DNA of 64,000 nucleotides from Belliella buryatensis (GTDB taxonomy: Bacteria > Bacteroidota > Bacteroidia > Cytophagales > Cyclobacteriaceae), in the NCBI RefSeq assembly GCF_900188245.1, contig NZ_FZOK01000011.1, positions 1 to 64,000 on the forward strand, in the 5' to 3' direction. Positions within the stretch are counted from its first letter, which is position 1. Each line of letters opens with the position of its first letter. Shown here one piece after another: positions 54,002-63,714 of this stretch. The notes below the pieces were generated by a model that worked only from the letters and a program-made list of their open reading frames with translations, was not told the DNA's origin and made no database searches. Position numbers and translations under genes: made by a program.

Positions 54002-55309
54002 ATGGCAACTGTAGAAATGGTAATGCCCAAGATGGGTGAAAGCATTATAGAGGGTACCATCCTAACATGGCTTAAAAAAGAAGGAGACAAAATCGAGCAG
54101 GATGAGTCTGTTTTGGAGGTCGCCACGGACAAGGTGGACACAGAAGTTCCAGCTATATATGGTGGTATTTTGAAGCAAATATTAGTTAAAGAAGGAGATG
54201 TAGTCGCTGTAGGTGCAACGATTGCGATCATAGAAACTGATGAGGAAGTCTCTCAATCAGACAATACTGAAGCACCTTCTCCTGAGACTGCTAATAAGGC
54301 AGAATTGATCGCAGCAGCTCCTGCGCAAACAGCAACTTTGGTTGAAAGTATTTCATCTGATGATTCTAAGGGAGATAATCGCTTTTACTCTCCACTGGTA
54401 CAAAGTATTGCTAAGGAAGAAAATATTTCAAAAGCCGAATTAGCCGCTATTTCTGGAACGGGCAAAGATGGAAGAGTCACCAAAAACGACATGCTTCAAT
54501 ACCTCAAAAATAGAGGTCAACAAAAGCCTCTTCCACAATCAGCTACACCAAAACCATCAGCAAGTGCACCTATGCCTAAGGTAGAGGTGAGTATTTCTGC
54601 CCATGACGAGATTATCGAAATGGATAGAATGCGTAAGATGATCGCTCAAAGAATGCTTGACTCCAAGCGTATATCTCCACATGTAACTTCTTTTGTGGAG
54701 GCGGATGTAACCAATATCGTTCTTTGGAGAAATAAGGTAAAAGATGCTTATAAGAAAAAAGAGGGCGAGGCACTTACTTTTACTCCTTTCTTTGTTCAGG
54801 CTGTTGCAAAAGCCATTAGGGATTTTCCAATGATCAATATTTCTGTTGATGGTGAGAATATCATAAAAAAGAAAGATATCAACATTGGAATTGCAGTCGC
54901 TTTACCTTCGGGTAATTTGATCGTACCCAATATCAAAAATGCTGATCAATTCAACTTGACTGGACTTTCTAAGAAAGTGAATGATTTGGCTACTAGAGCT
55001 AGAAACAACAAACTTTCTCCTGATGAATTGGGAGGAGGCACTTATACGATTTCTAATGTTGGATCTTTTGGCAATGTCATGGGAACGCCGATCATTATGC
55101 AACCTCAGGTGGCAATTCTCGCAGTAGGAGCAATCACCAAGAAGCCAGCTGTGATAGAAACTCCAACTGGTGATGTCATCGCTATCAGACATAAGATGTT
55201 CCTTTCCCACTCGTATGACCATAGAGTTGTAGATGGTTCACTTGGGGGGATGTTTGTAAGAAGAGTGGCTGACTACCTAGAGGCATTTGATTTAGAAACT
55301 GAGCTTTGA
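54002..55309 (+). CDS. 2-oxoacid dehydrogenase complex E2 (acyltransferase)
   Basis: The 435-residue protein has an N-terminal lipoyl domain (about 1-78) with lipoylated Lys44 in EVATDKVDTEVP, an Ala/Pro-rich linker, a peripheral-subunit-binding domain (about 126-166; FYSPLVQSIAKEENISKAEL and GKDGRVTKNDML), a second linker and a catalytic domain (about 205-435) ending SHSYDHRVVDGSLGG with HxxxDG at about 407-412. The family includes E2 of pyruvate, 2-oxoglutarate and branched-chain complexes. The single lipoyl domain and HMG-CoA lyase/IcmF context favour a branched-chain enzyme, but this is not decisive. No E1 or E3 gene adjoins it. Confidence 0.9.
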   Translation: MATVEMVMPKMGESIIEGTILTWLKKEGDKIEQDESVLEVATDKVDTEVPAIYGGILKQILVKEGDVVAVGATIAIIETDEEVSQSDNTEAPSPETANKAELIAAAPAQTATLVESISSDDSKGDNRFYSPLVQSIAKEENISKAELAAISGTGKDGRVTKNDMLQYLKNRGQQKPLPQSATPKPSASAPMPKVEVSISAHDEIIEMDRMRKMIAQRMLDSKRISPHVTSFVEADVTNIVLWRNKVKDAYKKKEGEALTFTPFFVQAVAKAIRDFPMINISVDGENIIKKKDINIGIAVALPSGNLIVPNIKNADQFNLTGLSKKVNDLATRARNNKLSPDELGGGTYTISNVGSFGNVMGTPIIMQPQVAILAVGAITKKPAVIETPTGDVIAIRHKMFLSHSYDHRVVDGSLGGMFVRRVADYLEAFDLETEL

Positions 55310-55319
55310 TCAATTCAGC

Positions 55320-55349
55320 AAAAAAGGAGGCTTCTAAGCCTCCTTTTTT
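55320..55349. terminator. Bidirectional terminator between E2 and hybrid kinase genes
   Basis: GGAGGCTT and AAGCCTCC form the core stem, extended by six A-T pairs, with T runs on both strands and a 2-base loop. The last codons and the TAG stop of the minus-strand kinase (55334-55336) are part of the hairpin. Confidence 0.92.
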
Positions 55350-58225
55350 GCTTTCTTTTCATATTGTTTTTTGATGGTGAGGGCTATTTCCTGAACTTGT
55401 ACAGGTTTGGTTAGGTAGCCATCCATTCCGATCGCTATAGCATTGTTGATATCTTCTTGAAAAGCATTTGCTGATAAGCCAATGATAGGGACATTCTTTT
55501 TCTCATCATCCATTTGTCTGATGATTTCCGTAGCTTCAAGACCATTCATTTTTGGCATTTGAATATCCATCAGCACTAGATCAAACTTACCATCACGAAC
55601 AGCAGATACCGCTTCTACCCCATTCTTTGCTATATTAATTTTATATCCCAACTCTTTCATGAGCATTTTCATAAATTTCAAATTAGTATCGTTGTCTTCT
55701 ACCAATAAAATATCAACTGGGTAGGTTTTGGCCATGTTGCCCCATTCGAATTCCTCCAGCTTTTGGTCTGGCAATTCGCTAAGAAAATGCTCTTCTTCCA
55801 ACCAGACCGTCCCATAAAGATTAAAGGCAAAAACAGACCCCTTACCCAATTCACTGGTAATTTTCAACTCTCCACCCATTAGTTCTATCAGCTTCTCTGA
55901 AATAGCCAAACCAAGACCCGTCCCTTTGTACTCTCTAGTAGTACTTCCATCAGCCTGTACAAAGGGCTGGGTTAAAGAGTTGATTTTATCAGCAGGTATA
56001 CCAATACCCGAATCTATGATAGTAAAATAGAGAATGACATTCGTTTCCATAAAAAGTTCCCCCGTGATATGAATACTGATCTCTCCCTCTTCCGGTGTAA
56101 ACTTCACGGCATTTCCAATCAGGTTAAATAGAATCTGACCGAGTTTAGTTCTATCTAACTGTACATATTCAGGCATCAATGGTCCAAAAGTATACCTCAG
56201 TCTAATTCTTTTCTCCTGAACAAGGCCGTTGAATATTTTAAGAATTTTTTCAATCTCATTTTTGAAGTGAAATTTACTCACATCCAGTTTCATCATCCCC
56301 GCCTCAATTTTGGAGTAATCAAGGATGTCATTGATAATTACTGAAAGTGATTGACCAGAGTCCTTGATTACTTGCAGAAACTCTTGCTGCTGCACGTCAA
56401 GATTGGTCTTTTCCATCAAACCAATGATTCCAAGCAAACCATTCATTGGCGTTCTAATCTCATGACTCATATTTGCCAAAAATTCTGATTTGGCTTTGTT
56501 GGCTAGTTCTGCCGCTTCCATAGCTTCTTGCAAACCCTTTTCCCAAAGTTTTTGCCCAGTGATATCTCTTGCTATGGAAATGACACGTTCATCATCCAAT
56601 TTGAAAAGTCGTGTTTCAAATATCTTCTTCCCAGATTGAGATATAGCTTCAAATTCGATGGTGACCAGTTTCCCTGTTTTCTTTACCCGCTCAAAACCTT
56701 CCATTATTTCTAGACTTAGTGGTTCGGGCAGGACTTCTTTAATATTTTTCCCTATTGATTCGCTAGCAGAGCTAATCAATAGGCTCTCGTCCTGAACATA
56801 GTAATCCAAAAACATACCTTCATTATTATAAATAAAGATAATATCAGGTAAGCTTCGTAAAACTGAAACCAATCTATTATTACTCTTGAACAATTCTTGA
56901 TCTGCCAAAAAACGATCTTGGATATCTGTACAGATCCCTACATTTCCAGTGAAAACGCCTTTATCATCAAAAAACAATTTTTCAAATACACGAACCCTTA
57001 GCCACTCCCCTGATTTTCTTAAAAAATTAAACTCCAAAGAAAAACTCTCTTCTTTATTTTCAATGGCCTTTTGAATGACTGTATCCAATATCTGATCATC
57101 TTTAGGGTCGATAAATGATTTAAATCCATCAATAAATTCTGTCTCATCATAACCCAAAATCTTTTTCACTTCACTACTGACATTCGTCATTTTCCGGTCT
57201 GCATTTTGAAAATAAATAAAGCCTTTAGATTCTTGCAAAAGGAGACTTTGTTGCCTAAAAAGTGATGTGATCTTATCAGAATTCTGCATCAAAACCCTAT
57301 TCGACTCTTGAGCGTTTTTGATAAATCGGTATAAAATCAAGATTACCACGACAAGTAAAAACATCAAACCTACAAGTAAATAGGCATAAGTTGAGAAAAT
57401 CCCTGAAGTGATGGATTGTCTATCTTGAACAAAAACCACAGAAAATTTATCATTGAGTGGGTATAATGTGAATGGATATTGGAAAATCAAGGCTTCAAAC
57501 TCCCTGCTCTCTGGTTCATTAGTTAAAAAACCTTGGTAATTCCCTTTTAAACCTATTTCTATATCTTTCTGGATAGTATTGAATACCTCCTGCTGAATTT
57601 TGTAGCCTTTAGTAGGCATATACTCAAAAACACCAAAAAGCTGCCCATTGAAAAACAAGAGTTTTTCACTATTGATTCCTAAGTAATAATTACCCAACTG
57701 ATCACCCAAAAATCTCTCTATATTAATCGCTGCTAGGATTTTAACCTTCTTTACAGGATTTTCAAATTTGATGTAAGCATCCTTATTTTGGACAGCTTCA
57801 TCAAGGTTAGTGAAAGAGTTTTTTACAAAATTATTCCTTTGATCAAAGTGAAAAGACACCACTTGATCAGGAAACTCAACCACTATGGTATCCAATAAAT
57901 TGCGATGATTATTGAAAACCCGTCTAGCCCGTCCTTCAAAAGCCATCTGCTCATTCTCAACTTGGTAGGTCCAAGGCTCTAGATTATTGACAAAAAAAAC
58001 TAAATCATCATAGGTAACACCAAAATGATTCTGTATATCTTTTGCTGCCAATTCTACTTGTCTATTTAGGAATTGCTTTCTAGCTTCAAGTTGATTTTTG
58101 GATAGTGCATCATAAAAATTAAAAGCCAAAAAAACGACAAGCAAAACTACCAAAATACCAGTAATCACAAACCATCGATAGGCCTTGCTATATGAGTTTG
58201 AAGGTTGTTTTTCAATATCTATCAT
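55334..58225 (-). CDS. Membrane hybrid histidine kinase
   Basis: The 963-residue kinase has two membrane segments (about 17-40 and 283-303) around a large periplasmic sensor domain (about 45-280). Two PAS domains follow (about 315-430 and 440-560), then HisKA with FLANMSHEIRTPMNGLLGIIG (about 590), HATPase with NLIGNAVKFTPEEG and GTGLGLAISEKLI, and a receiver with LVLMDIQMPKMNGLEA (about 885). Its ATG at 58225 shares the last base of the upstream lipoprotein stop (TGATG). The frame runs up to 58252, but the overlap and the membrane segment support 58225. The upstream lipoprotein is probably its sensory partner. Confidence 0.92.
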   Translation of the reverse strand: MIDIEKQPSNSYSKAYRWFVITGILVVLLVVFLAFNFYDALSKNQLEARKQFLNRQVELAAKDIQNHFGVTYDDLVFFVNNLEPWTYQVENEQMAFEGRARRVFNNHRNLLDTIVVEFPDQVVSFHFDQRNNFVKNSFTNLDEAVQNKDAYIKFENPVKKVKILAAINIERFLGDQLGNYYLGINSEKLLFFNGQLFGVFEYMPTKGYKIQQEVFNTIQKDIEIGLKGNYQGFLTNEPESREFEALIFQYPFTLYPLNDKFSVVFVQDRQSITSGIFSTYAYLLVGLMFLLVVVILILYRFIKNAQESNRVLMQNSDKITSLFRQQSLLLQESKGFIYFQNADRKMTNVSSEVKKILGYDETEFIDGFKSFIDPKDDQILDTVIQKAIENKEESFSLEFNFLRKSGEWLRVRVFEKLFFDDKGVFTGNVGICTDIQDRFLADQELFKSNNRLVSVLRSLPDIIFIYNNEGMFLDYYVQDESLLISSASESIGKNIKEVLPEPLSLEIMEGFERVKKTGKLVTIEFEAISQSGKKIFETRLFKLDDERVISIARDITGQKLWEKGLQEAMEAAELANKAKSEFLANMSHEIRTPMNGLLGIIGLMEKTNLDVQQQEFLQVIKDSGQSLSVIINDILDYSKIEAGMMKLDVSKFHFKNEIEKILKIFNGLVQEKRIRLRYTFGPLMPEYVQLDRTKLGQILFNLIGNAVKFTPEEGEISIHITGELFMETNVILYFTIIDSGIGIPADKINSLTQPFVQADGSTTREYKGTGLGLAISEKLIELMGGELKITSELGKGSVFAFNLYGTVWLEEEHFLSELPDQKLEEFEWGNMAKTYPVDILLVEDNDTNLKFMKMLMKELGYKINIAKNGVEAVSAVRDGKFDLVLMDIQMPKMNGLEATEIIRQMDDEKKNVPIIGLSANAFQEDINNAIAIGMDGYLTKPVQVQEIALTIKKQYEKKAKKEA

Positions 58226-59229
58226 CAGATTTCTACATCTAAAATTAACCAACCTGTCCTTTTCATCTTGTATGCTCCAACCTCGAAATTGTCTAAACCT
58301 TCATTGAGTAAATATCTGTCGCCACCTGAAAGTAGGAAATGAGAAATCATACTTCTTACGGTCTTATTTTTACTTTTGAAAAGATTATATTCTTCAGGTC
58401 TAAAGCTATCAGAAGAAATCGTCTGAATATAAGTGTGGTTTTTCAAAGGTGGTAAGGCTAAAGCTTCTATAGCTCTTGACTTTCCTGCTATAACAGTTCC
58501 TGCTTCATCCAGTATTATTAACTTTCGATTAGTTTGTGATAGATAATTATCCAAAATCGCATTGATCGAAATATCAAAAGCTAAGACCATCTTGAGGTCA
58601 TCATCAATGTAAACAGGGTTCAATAATGAGACCACCCATCCCTTTCCGACGGGGTCAATATATATTTCTCTCACCCAAACCATCTTTCTCTCTGGATTAT
58701 TAACTTCATCAGCTTCATAATAAAAATTATAAGAAGTTACATCCAAATCTGGATCCAACATGGTAGCTGCATCATAGGGTGGATACAATCTGTTGAACTG
58801 TACTTTACTATTGAGGTATACTTGGGATATGACTTCGTTATTACTAATAACCCTCCTGAAAGCATCGTCCAATGGGTTAGTTAAAAGCAACATCTCCTCT
58901 ACAGCTTGTGGGTCTGTATTGGGGATTTTAGGCAAGTACAATGTGCTCAACTCTGGATTTTCGTTCGGCGCAGAATTAGCATAATGCCCCTCAATCTTGT
59001 ATCTACTACGATCTGCCAAAGCCAGTACACTATCTTTAGAGGCATAAAGTTTTTGAATTTGATTACCCAATCTTGCTAGCTCTTGCTCCAAAGCCTCAAA
59101 ATCATAGTCCAATAATGCTATAAACGCCTCTACCTCCAATGATTTTTCTTCAGAGGAATAGTTTTTATTTGGCTGACAAGCAGTTATTATCAGAAAAAGA
59201 ATAAGAAAAAGTAATGGTTTGCGTCTCAT
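58225..59229 (-). CDS. Cache-like sensor lipoprotein coupled to hybrid kinase
   Basis: The 334-residue protein has a lipoprotein signal with lipobox ITAC (Cys18), a helical stretch (about 29-70), and a region resembling a dCache/PDC sensor (about 85-325). That region has NEVISQVYLNSKVQFNRLYP (about 129-148), MVWVREIYIDPVGKGWVVSL (about 183-202), MVLAFDISINAIL (about 213) and LIILDEAGTVIAG (about 235). No membrane helix or signalling domain follows, so it is a stand-alone periplasmic binding domain anchored by lipid. One-base overlap with the downstream hybrid kinase suggests it reports a ligand to that kinase. The Cache assignment is by pattern and needs a profile search. Confidence 0.72.
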   Translation of the reverse strand: MRRKPLLFLILFLIITACQPNKNYSSEEKSLEVEAFIALLDYDFEALEQELARLGNQIQKLYASKDSVLALADRSRYKIEGHYANSAPNENPELSTLYLPKIPNTDPQAVEEMLLLTNPLDDAFRRVISNNEVISQVYLNSKVQFNRLYPPYDAATMLDPDLDVTSYNFYYEADEVNNPERKMVWVREIYIDPVGKGWVVSLLNPVYIDDDLKMVLAFDISINAILDNYLSQTNRKLIILDEAGTVIAGKSRAIEALALPPLKNHTYIQTISSDSFRPEEYNLFKSKNKTVRSMISHFLLSGGDRYLLNEGLDNFEVGAYKMKRTGWLILDVEI

Positions 59230-59251
59230 AAACCTTTAGGCTTTCATAAAG

Positions 59252-59491
59252 CTAAAGATTTTCAAGCTGTTTTTGAAAAGATTGTCCCATTTCTTTAAAT
59301 CTCAGCTTGACAGCATCAAAAAAATCTGACTCATAAAAGGTATTCAAGTCAGACTCATCAAGAACATCCATTTCTGGAATCTTGAACGTTTGCTCCATCG
59401 GACCAAGCTCAAACTTGATCAAATATTTATTGTTCCAAGAGAAAATAGATATCCTGATGTCTTCTTTGACAAACTCTTGAACTACTCTCAT
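59252..59491 (-). CDS. Small conserved-type protein, unknown
   Basis: The 79-residue protein begins MRVVQEFVKEDIRISIFSWN and is acidic, with FKIPEMDVLDESDLNTFYES and a C-terminal helix rich in Phe, Lys and Gln. It has no signal peptide or membrane segment. Its ATG overlaps the stop of the OsmC-like gene (ATGA), so it is part of the same transcript and probably expressed. Small beta-alpha proteins of this size next to OsmC or kinase genes recur in Bacteroidota, but I do not recognise a family. Confidence 0.65.
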   Translation of the reverse strand: MRVVQEFVKEDIRISIFSWNNKYLIKFELGPMEQTFKIPEMDVLDESDLNTFYESDFFDAVKLRFKEMGQSFQKQLENL

Positions 59492-59904
59492 GCTGGTCTT
59501 CTTACTTCAGAGCTATAGGTAATTTCAGATTTCAAAGAGGACGCTACTGAACAATACTTGTCCACCGACAAAGCTACCACCTTGGCAAACTCTTCCTCTG
59601 TAGCATCGGGAGAAACTAGCACAAATTTCAAATTGATGCTTTTATAAAATGCAGGAATCCCATCATTTCTATCTCCTTCTGCCTCCACATAAAAATCCAC
59701 TATTGTTTTACGCTTTTTCTTCATCATCACCACTGCATCTACAGATCCGCAGCCCGCCAGGGCTGAAAGTAATAAATCCATTGGGGATTGAGCCTGCTTA
59801 TTTGGTGCATCATACATGTCAATCTCCACTTTATTACCCTGTTGATTGACAGCTTCGTATTCGTAGTCCGCCTTCATGCGTACTGTTACACTTCTCTTAC
59901 TCAT
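59488..59904 (-). CDS. OsmC-family peroxiredoxin-like protein
   Basis: The 138-residue protein has both redox cysteines of the OsmC/Ohr family: SALAGCGSVDAVVM (about 48-61) and DKYCSVASSLKS (about 115-126). The family reduces organic or other hydroperoxides. Most OsmC proteins are cytosolic and stress-induced. The start at 59904 gives MSKRSVTVRM, in keeping with relatives. It is followed by a small gene overlapping its stop and lies 81 bp downstream of the icmF stop. Confidence 0.88.
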   Translation of the reverse strand: MSKRSVTVRMKADYEYEAVNQQGNKVEIDMYDAPNKQAQSPMDLLLSALAGCGSVDAVVMMKKKRKTIVDFYVEAEGDRNDGIPAFYKSINLKFVLVSPDATEEEFAKVVALSVDKYCSVASSLKSEITYSSEVRRPA

Positions 59905-59985
59905 AAATTAAAGATTATATATTCCAGTTTTTCACCTTCAAAACTACACCATCCCCCCTTTTCAACCTTAATCCTTTCTTAAGAT

Positions 59986-62900
59986 TTACATATTTCTTCT
60001 ATACTGCCCACCTACTTCATAAAGGGCATTTGTGATTTGACCTAATGAACAGTACTTGGCTGCATCCATCAGCTTTTCAAATATATTTTCATTTTTGATA
60101 GCTGCTGTTTGAAGTTTAGTCAGCCACTCTTCTGTGGTGGCTTCATTTCTCTTATGGAGATTGTTTAAAGTTTGAATTTGTGCTTCCTTCTCTTCTACAT
60201 TTGCTCTGATCACCTCTCCTGGAGTTACTGTAGGAGATCCTTCTGATGAAAGAAAAGTATTCACTCCAATTATAGGGTATTCACCGGTATGCTTCAGCAT
60301 TTCATAGTGAAGACTTTCCTCTTGGATTTTACCTCGTTGGTACATGGTTTCCATGGCTCCTAATACACCTCCACGCTCAGTGATTCTGTCAAATTCAGCG
60401 TAAACTGCCTCCTCTACCAAATCGGTCAGCTCCCCTATGATAAAAGCCCCCTGTAGAGGATTTTCATTCTTAGCCAATCCCAGTTCTTTGTTGATGATCA
60501 ACTGAATAGCCATTGCTCTTCTCACTGATGCTTCTGTAGGAGTAGTAATCGCCTCATCATAAGCATTGGTATGAAGAGAGTTACAGTTGTCATAGATTGC
60601 ATACAATGCTTGGAGTGTAGTTCTGATATCATTAAAATCAATCTCTTGAGCATGCAGTGATCTCCCTGAAGTCTGAATATGATATTTCAGCATCTGGGAG
60701 CGCTCATTGGCAGCGTATTTCAACTTCATCGCTTTGGCCCAAATTCTCCTTGCTACTCTACCGATGACTGAATATTCTGGATCGATGCCATTGGAAAAGA
60801 AAAACGAAAGATTTGGAGCAAACTTATTGATATCCATCCCTCTAGAGACATAGTACTCTACATAAGTAAATCCATTGGACAAGGTCAGCGCCAATTGTGT
60901 AATTGGATTGGCTCCTGCCTCAGCAATATGATATCCTGATATGGAAACGGAGTAGAAATTCCTGATTTGATTTTCTATAAAATACTGCTGTACATCTCCC
61001 ATCAGTCTCAAGGAGAATTCTGTAGAGAATATGCAAGTATTCTGGGCTTGATCCTCTTTGAGAATATCCGCTTGAACAGTACCCCTCACCTTTGCTACAG
61101 TTTCAGCTTTGATTTTGGCATATACCTCTGCCGGTAGCACTTCATCCCCTGTCACTCCAAGCAACATCAGACCTAGCCCATCATTTCCTTCTGGGATTTG
61201 TCCTTGATACTGAGGTCTAGTAATTCCTTTATTTTTATAAATCGAATCAATTTTGGCATTGACCTCTTCCTCAAGGCCATTAGCCATAATGTAGATTTCA
61301 CACTGCTGATCTATCGCAGCATTCATAAAAAATGCAGTCATAGTGGCTGCAGGCCCATTGATGGTCATGGAGACAGAAGTCATCGGATCAGCTAGATTGA
61401 AACCAGAATAAAGTTTCTTGGCATCATCCAAGCAGCAGATATTAACTCCTGAGTTACCTATCTTTCCATAGATATCAGGCCTATAATCTGGATCTTCTCC
61501 ATAAAGTGTCACCGAGTCAAAAGCAGTGGAAAGTCTCTTGGCAGGCAATCCTTTTGATACATAATGAAATCTTTTATTGGTTCGCTCAGGTCCTCCTTCA
61601 CCAGCAAACATTCTGGTAGGGTCTTCACCTTCTCTTTTGAATGGAAACACACCGGAGGTATAGGGGAATTCTCCAGGAACATTTTCAGTCAAACCCCATT
61701 TCAAAAGATCACCCCACGCTTCATATCTAGGCAGCGAAACTTTTGGAATACTGCTACCCGAAAGCGAAGTAGTAAAGGTTTTTACTTTGATTTCTTTATC
61801 TCTTACCTTGAATACATAGTATTCGTCTCTGTATTGTTGTGCTTTTGCAGGCCATTCTTCTAGCCATTTTTTATTTTTAGGATCCAGTTCTAGCTCCACT
61901 TCAGCATAGACTTCTTGGAGTTCTTTGACCAATCTATCTTTGTCCCCAATTTGGGTATTTTGAATAGCTTCGATGGATTTTTGAATACTGTATAGCTTTT
62001 GGGCAACTTCTTTTTGCTCTGATACCCATTTTCCATAAGCTCTATTGTTTTCAGAAATTTCAGACAAATACCTTGTCCTAGCTGGAGGAATGATATATAT
62101 CTTTTCTGACATTTCACCAGTGACTTCAAACGAAGTCTTCAAGTCAACTCCAGTTTTTTCCACTAATTTATTGATGATTGCCTTGTACAGGCTATTCATC
62201 CCAGGGTCATTGAATTGAGAAGCAATGGTCCCGAATACTGGTATATCCTCGTCAGCGATTTCCCAAAGGTTGTGATTACGTTTATATTGTTTTTTGACAT
62301 CTCTAAGTGCATCCTGAGCACCTCTTTTATCGAACTTATTCAATGCAATCACATCTGCAAAATCCAACATATCGATTTTCTCCAACTGCGTAGCAGCACC
62401 ATATTCGGGAGTCATCACATAGAGTGACATGTCAGAATGCTCAATGATTTCAGTATCAGACTGACCTATTCCGGAAGTTTCCAGAACAATCAGATCAAAA
62501 TTTGCTGCCTTCACAATGTCAACGGCATCCTGCACATACTTTGAAAGTGCCAAGTTGGATTGTCTTGTAGCCAAAGACCGCATGTAGATATTTGGATGAT
62601 TGATGGCATTCATTCGAATTCTATCTCCTAATAATGCTCCACCTGTTTTCCTTTTGGATGGATCTACAGAGATGATGGCCATATTCTTATCCTTGAAATC
62701 AATCAAAAATCTCCTAACCAACTCATCCACCAAAGAAGACTTCCCAGCACCGCCTGTCCCTGTGATTCCAAGCACAGGTGTCTTGCTCTCACTAGCCATT
62801 TTTCTAATCTGTGCCAAAAGCTCTTTGCTTTCCTCAGGAAAATTCTCAGCAGCAGAAATCAACCTACCCAATTCCTTCTTATTAGTCTTATCCAAACTTT

Positions 62901-63366
62901 CAAGTCCCTTGTGACTGTCACCTACTGGAAAGTCCGATTTTTGTACCAGATCATTGATCATCCCTTGCAAACCCATGGATCTTCCATCATCAGGGGCATA
63001 GATTCTGGTAATGCCATACTGATGCAATTCCTTGATTTCTTCAGGGAGAATTGTACCTCCTCCTCCACCAAAAATCTTGATATGCCCTGCTCCTTTTTCT
63101 TGAAGTAAATCATACATGTATTTGAAAAATTCCACATGACCACCTTGGTAAGAGGTAATGGCAATAGCCTGTACATCTTCTTGGATCGCACAGTCTACGA
63201 TTTCCTGAACTGACCTATTGTGCCCTAAATGGATCACCTCACAACCTGTAGCTTGGATGATCCTACGCATGATATTGATGGCAGCGTCATGGCCATCAAA
63301 TAAGGACGCAGCAGTGACAATTCTAATGTGGTTTTGTGGTTTATAAATCTCTGAAGTAACTGACAT
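59986..63366 (-). CDS. icmF: Fused isobutyryl-CoA mutase-type protein (IcmF)
   Basis: The 1126-residue protein combines the three parts of IcmF. A B12-binding domain (about 12-140) has [11 protein letters not shown] with cobalt-ligating His26, a MeaI-like GTPase (about 175-420) has Walker [11 protein letters not shown] (about 202) and ALNKFD (about 340), and a mutase barrel (about 540-1126) has [16 protein letters not shown] where methylmalonyl-CoA mutase has a Tyr-containing GPYATMY. The Phe variant favours isobutyryl-CoA/butyryl-CoA or a related branched acyl-CoA over methylmalonyl-CoA. It needs B12 and GTP. The E2 and HMG-CoA lyase genes in the window support a branched-chain role. Confidence 0.92.
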   Translation of the reverse strand: MSVTSEIYKPQNHIRIVTAASLFDGHDAAINIMRRIIQATGCEVIHLGHNRSVQEIVDCAIQEDVQAIAITSYQGGHVEFFKYMYDLLQEKGAGHIKIFGGGGGTILPEEIKELHQYGITRIYAPDDGRSMGLQGMINDLVQKSDFPVGDSHKGLESLDKTNKKELGRLISAAENFPEESKELLAQIRKMASESKTPVLGITGTGGAGKSSLVDELVRRFLIDFKDKNMAIISVDPSKRKTGGALLGDRIRMNAINHPNIYMRSLATRQSNLALSKYVQDAVDIVKAANFDLIVLETSGIGQSDTEIIEHSDMSLYVMTPEYGAATQLEKIDMLDFADVIALNKFDKRGAQDALRDVKKQYKRNHNLWEIADEDIPVFGTIASQFNDPGMNSLYKAIINKLVEKTGVDLKTSFEVTGEMSEKIYIIPPARTRYLSEISENNRAYGKWVSEQKEVAQKLYSIQKSIEAIQNTQIGDKDRLVKELQEVYAEVELELDPKNKKWLEEWPAKAQQYRDEYYVFKVRDKEIKVKTFTTSLSGSSIPKVSLPRYEAWGDLLKWGLTENVPGEFPYTSGVFPFKREGEDPTRMFAGEGGPERTNKRFHYVSKGLPAKRLSTAFDSVTLYGEDPDYRPDIYGKIGNSGVNICCLDDAKKLYSGFNLADPMTSVSMTINGPAATMTAFFMNAAIDQQCEIYIMANGLEEEVNAKIDSIYKNKGITRPQYQGQIPEGNDGLGLMLLGVTGDEVLPAEVYAKIKAETVAKVRGTVQADILKEDQAQNTCIFSTEFSLRLMGDVQQYFIENQIRNFYSVSISGYHIAEAGANPITQLALTLSNGFTYVEYYVSRGMDINKFAPNLSFFFSNGIDPEYSVIGRVARRIWAKAMKLKYAANERSQMLKYHIQTSGRSLHAQEIDFNDIRTTLQALYAIYDNCNSLHTNAYDEAITTPTEASVRRAMAIQLIINKELGLAKNENPLQGAFIIGELTDLVEEAVYAEFDRITERGGVLGAMETMYQRGKIQEESLHYEMLKHTGEYPIIGVNTFLSSEGSPTVTPGEVIRANVEEKEAQIQTLNNLHKRNEATTEEWLTKLQTAAIKNENIFEKLMDAAKYCSLGQITNALYEVGGQYRRNM

Positions 63367-63714
63367 ATCAATGAATTGGGTTTATTTCTACTTGATCAAA
63401 AACTATTGTAGCTTTCGTTTTAATACTTTTTGAATGTGCTTGCGAATATAAGAAAAATAGAAGACTCAATCAGTATGGCGGCACAAGGATTTCGAAATAT
63501 TATTCTGAATAAGTGATTCATTGCCTGAGGATTCCAAAAACAAAACAAATAATGCAAAGTCATTCAAAACAAAACATAATATTTTAAGAATAAGTGAAAT
63601 CAGCTTATTAACTGATTTTTGTCATGAAAATCACACTTGAATTGGGCGTACTTTGTGCAAAGAAAAATTCTAATGCTTATCTTAAAGATTCATTAGGAAA
63701 TAAATCTAAGCACC
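63367..63714. other. Divergent intergenic region between icmF and the site-2 protease
   Basis: No gene is visible in these 348 bp. The region holds the probable promoters of both genes, including the FNR-type dyad at 63613-63624 and a TTTG element at 63652-63655 for the protease. Confidence 0.55.
63613..63624 (+). promoter_or_regulatory. FNR-type dyad before the site-2 protease gene
   Basis: TGAT-TTTT-GTCA lies inside AACTGATTTTTGTCATGA, which differs from the uspA site by two bases over 18. Its centre at 63618.5 is 36.5 bp from the end of TTTG at 63655, the same distance as at uspA. Confidence 0.5.

Noticed and set aside
59649-59982. Plus-strand frames over osmC and its upstream gap
   Set aside because: They are antisense to the OsmC gene with its two redox cysteines and have no protein-like features.
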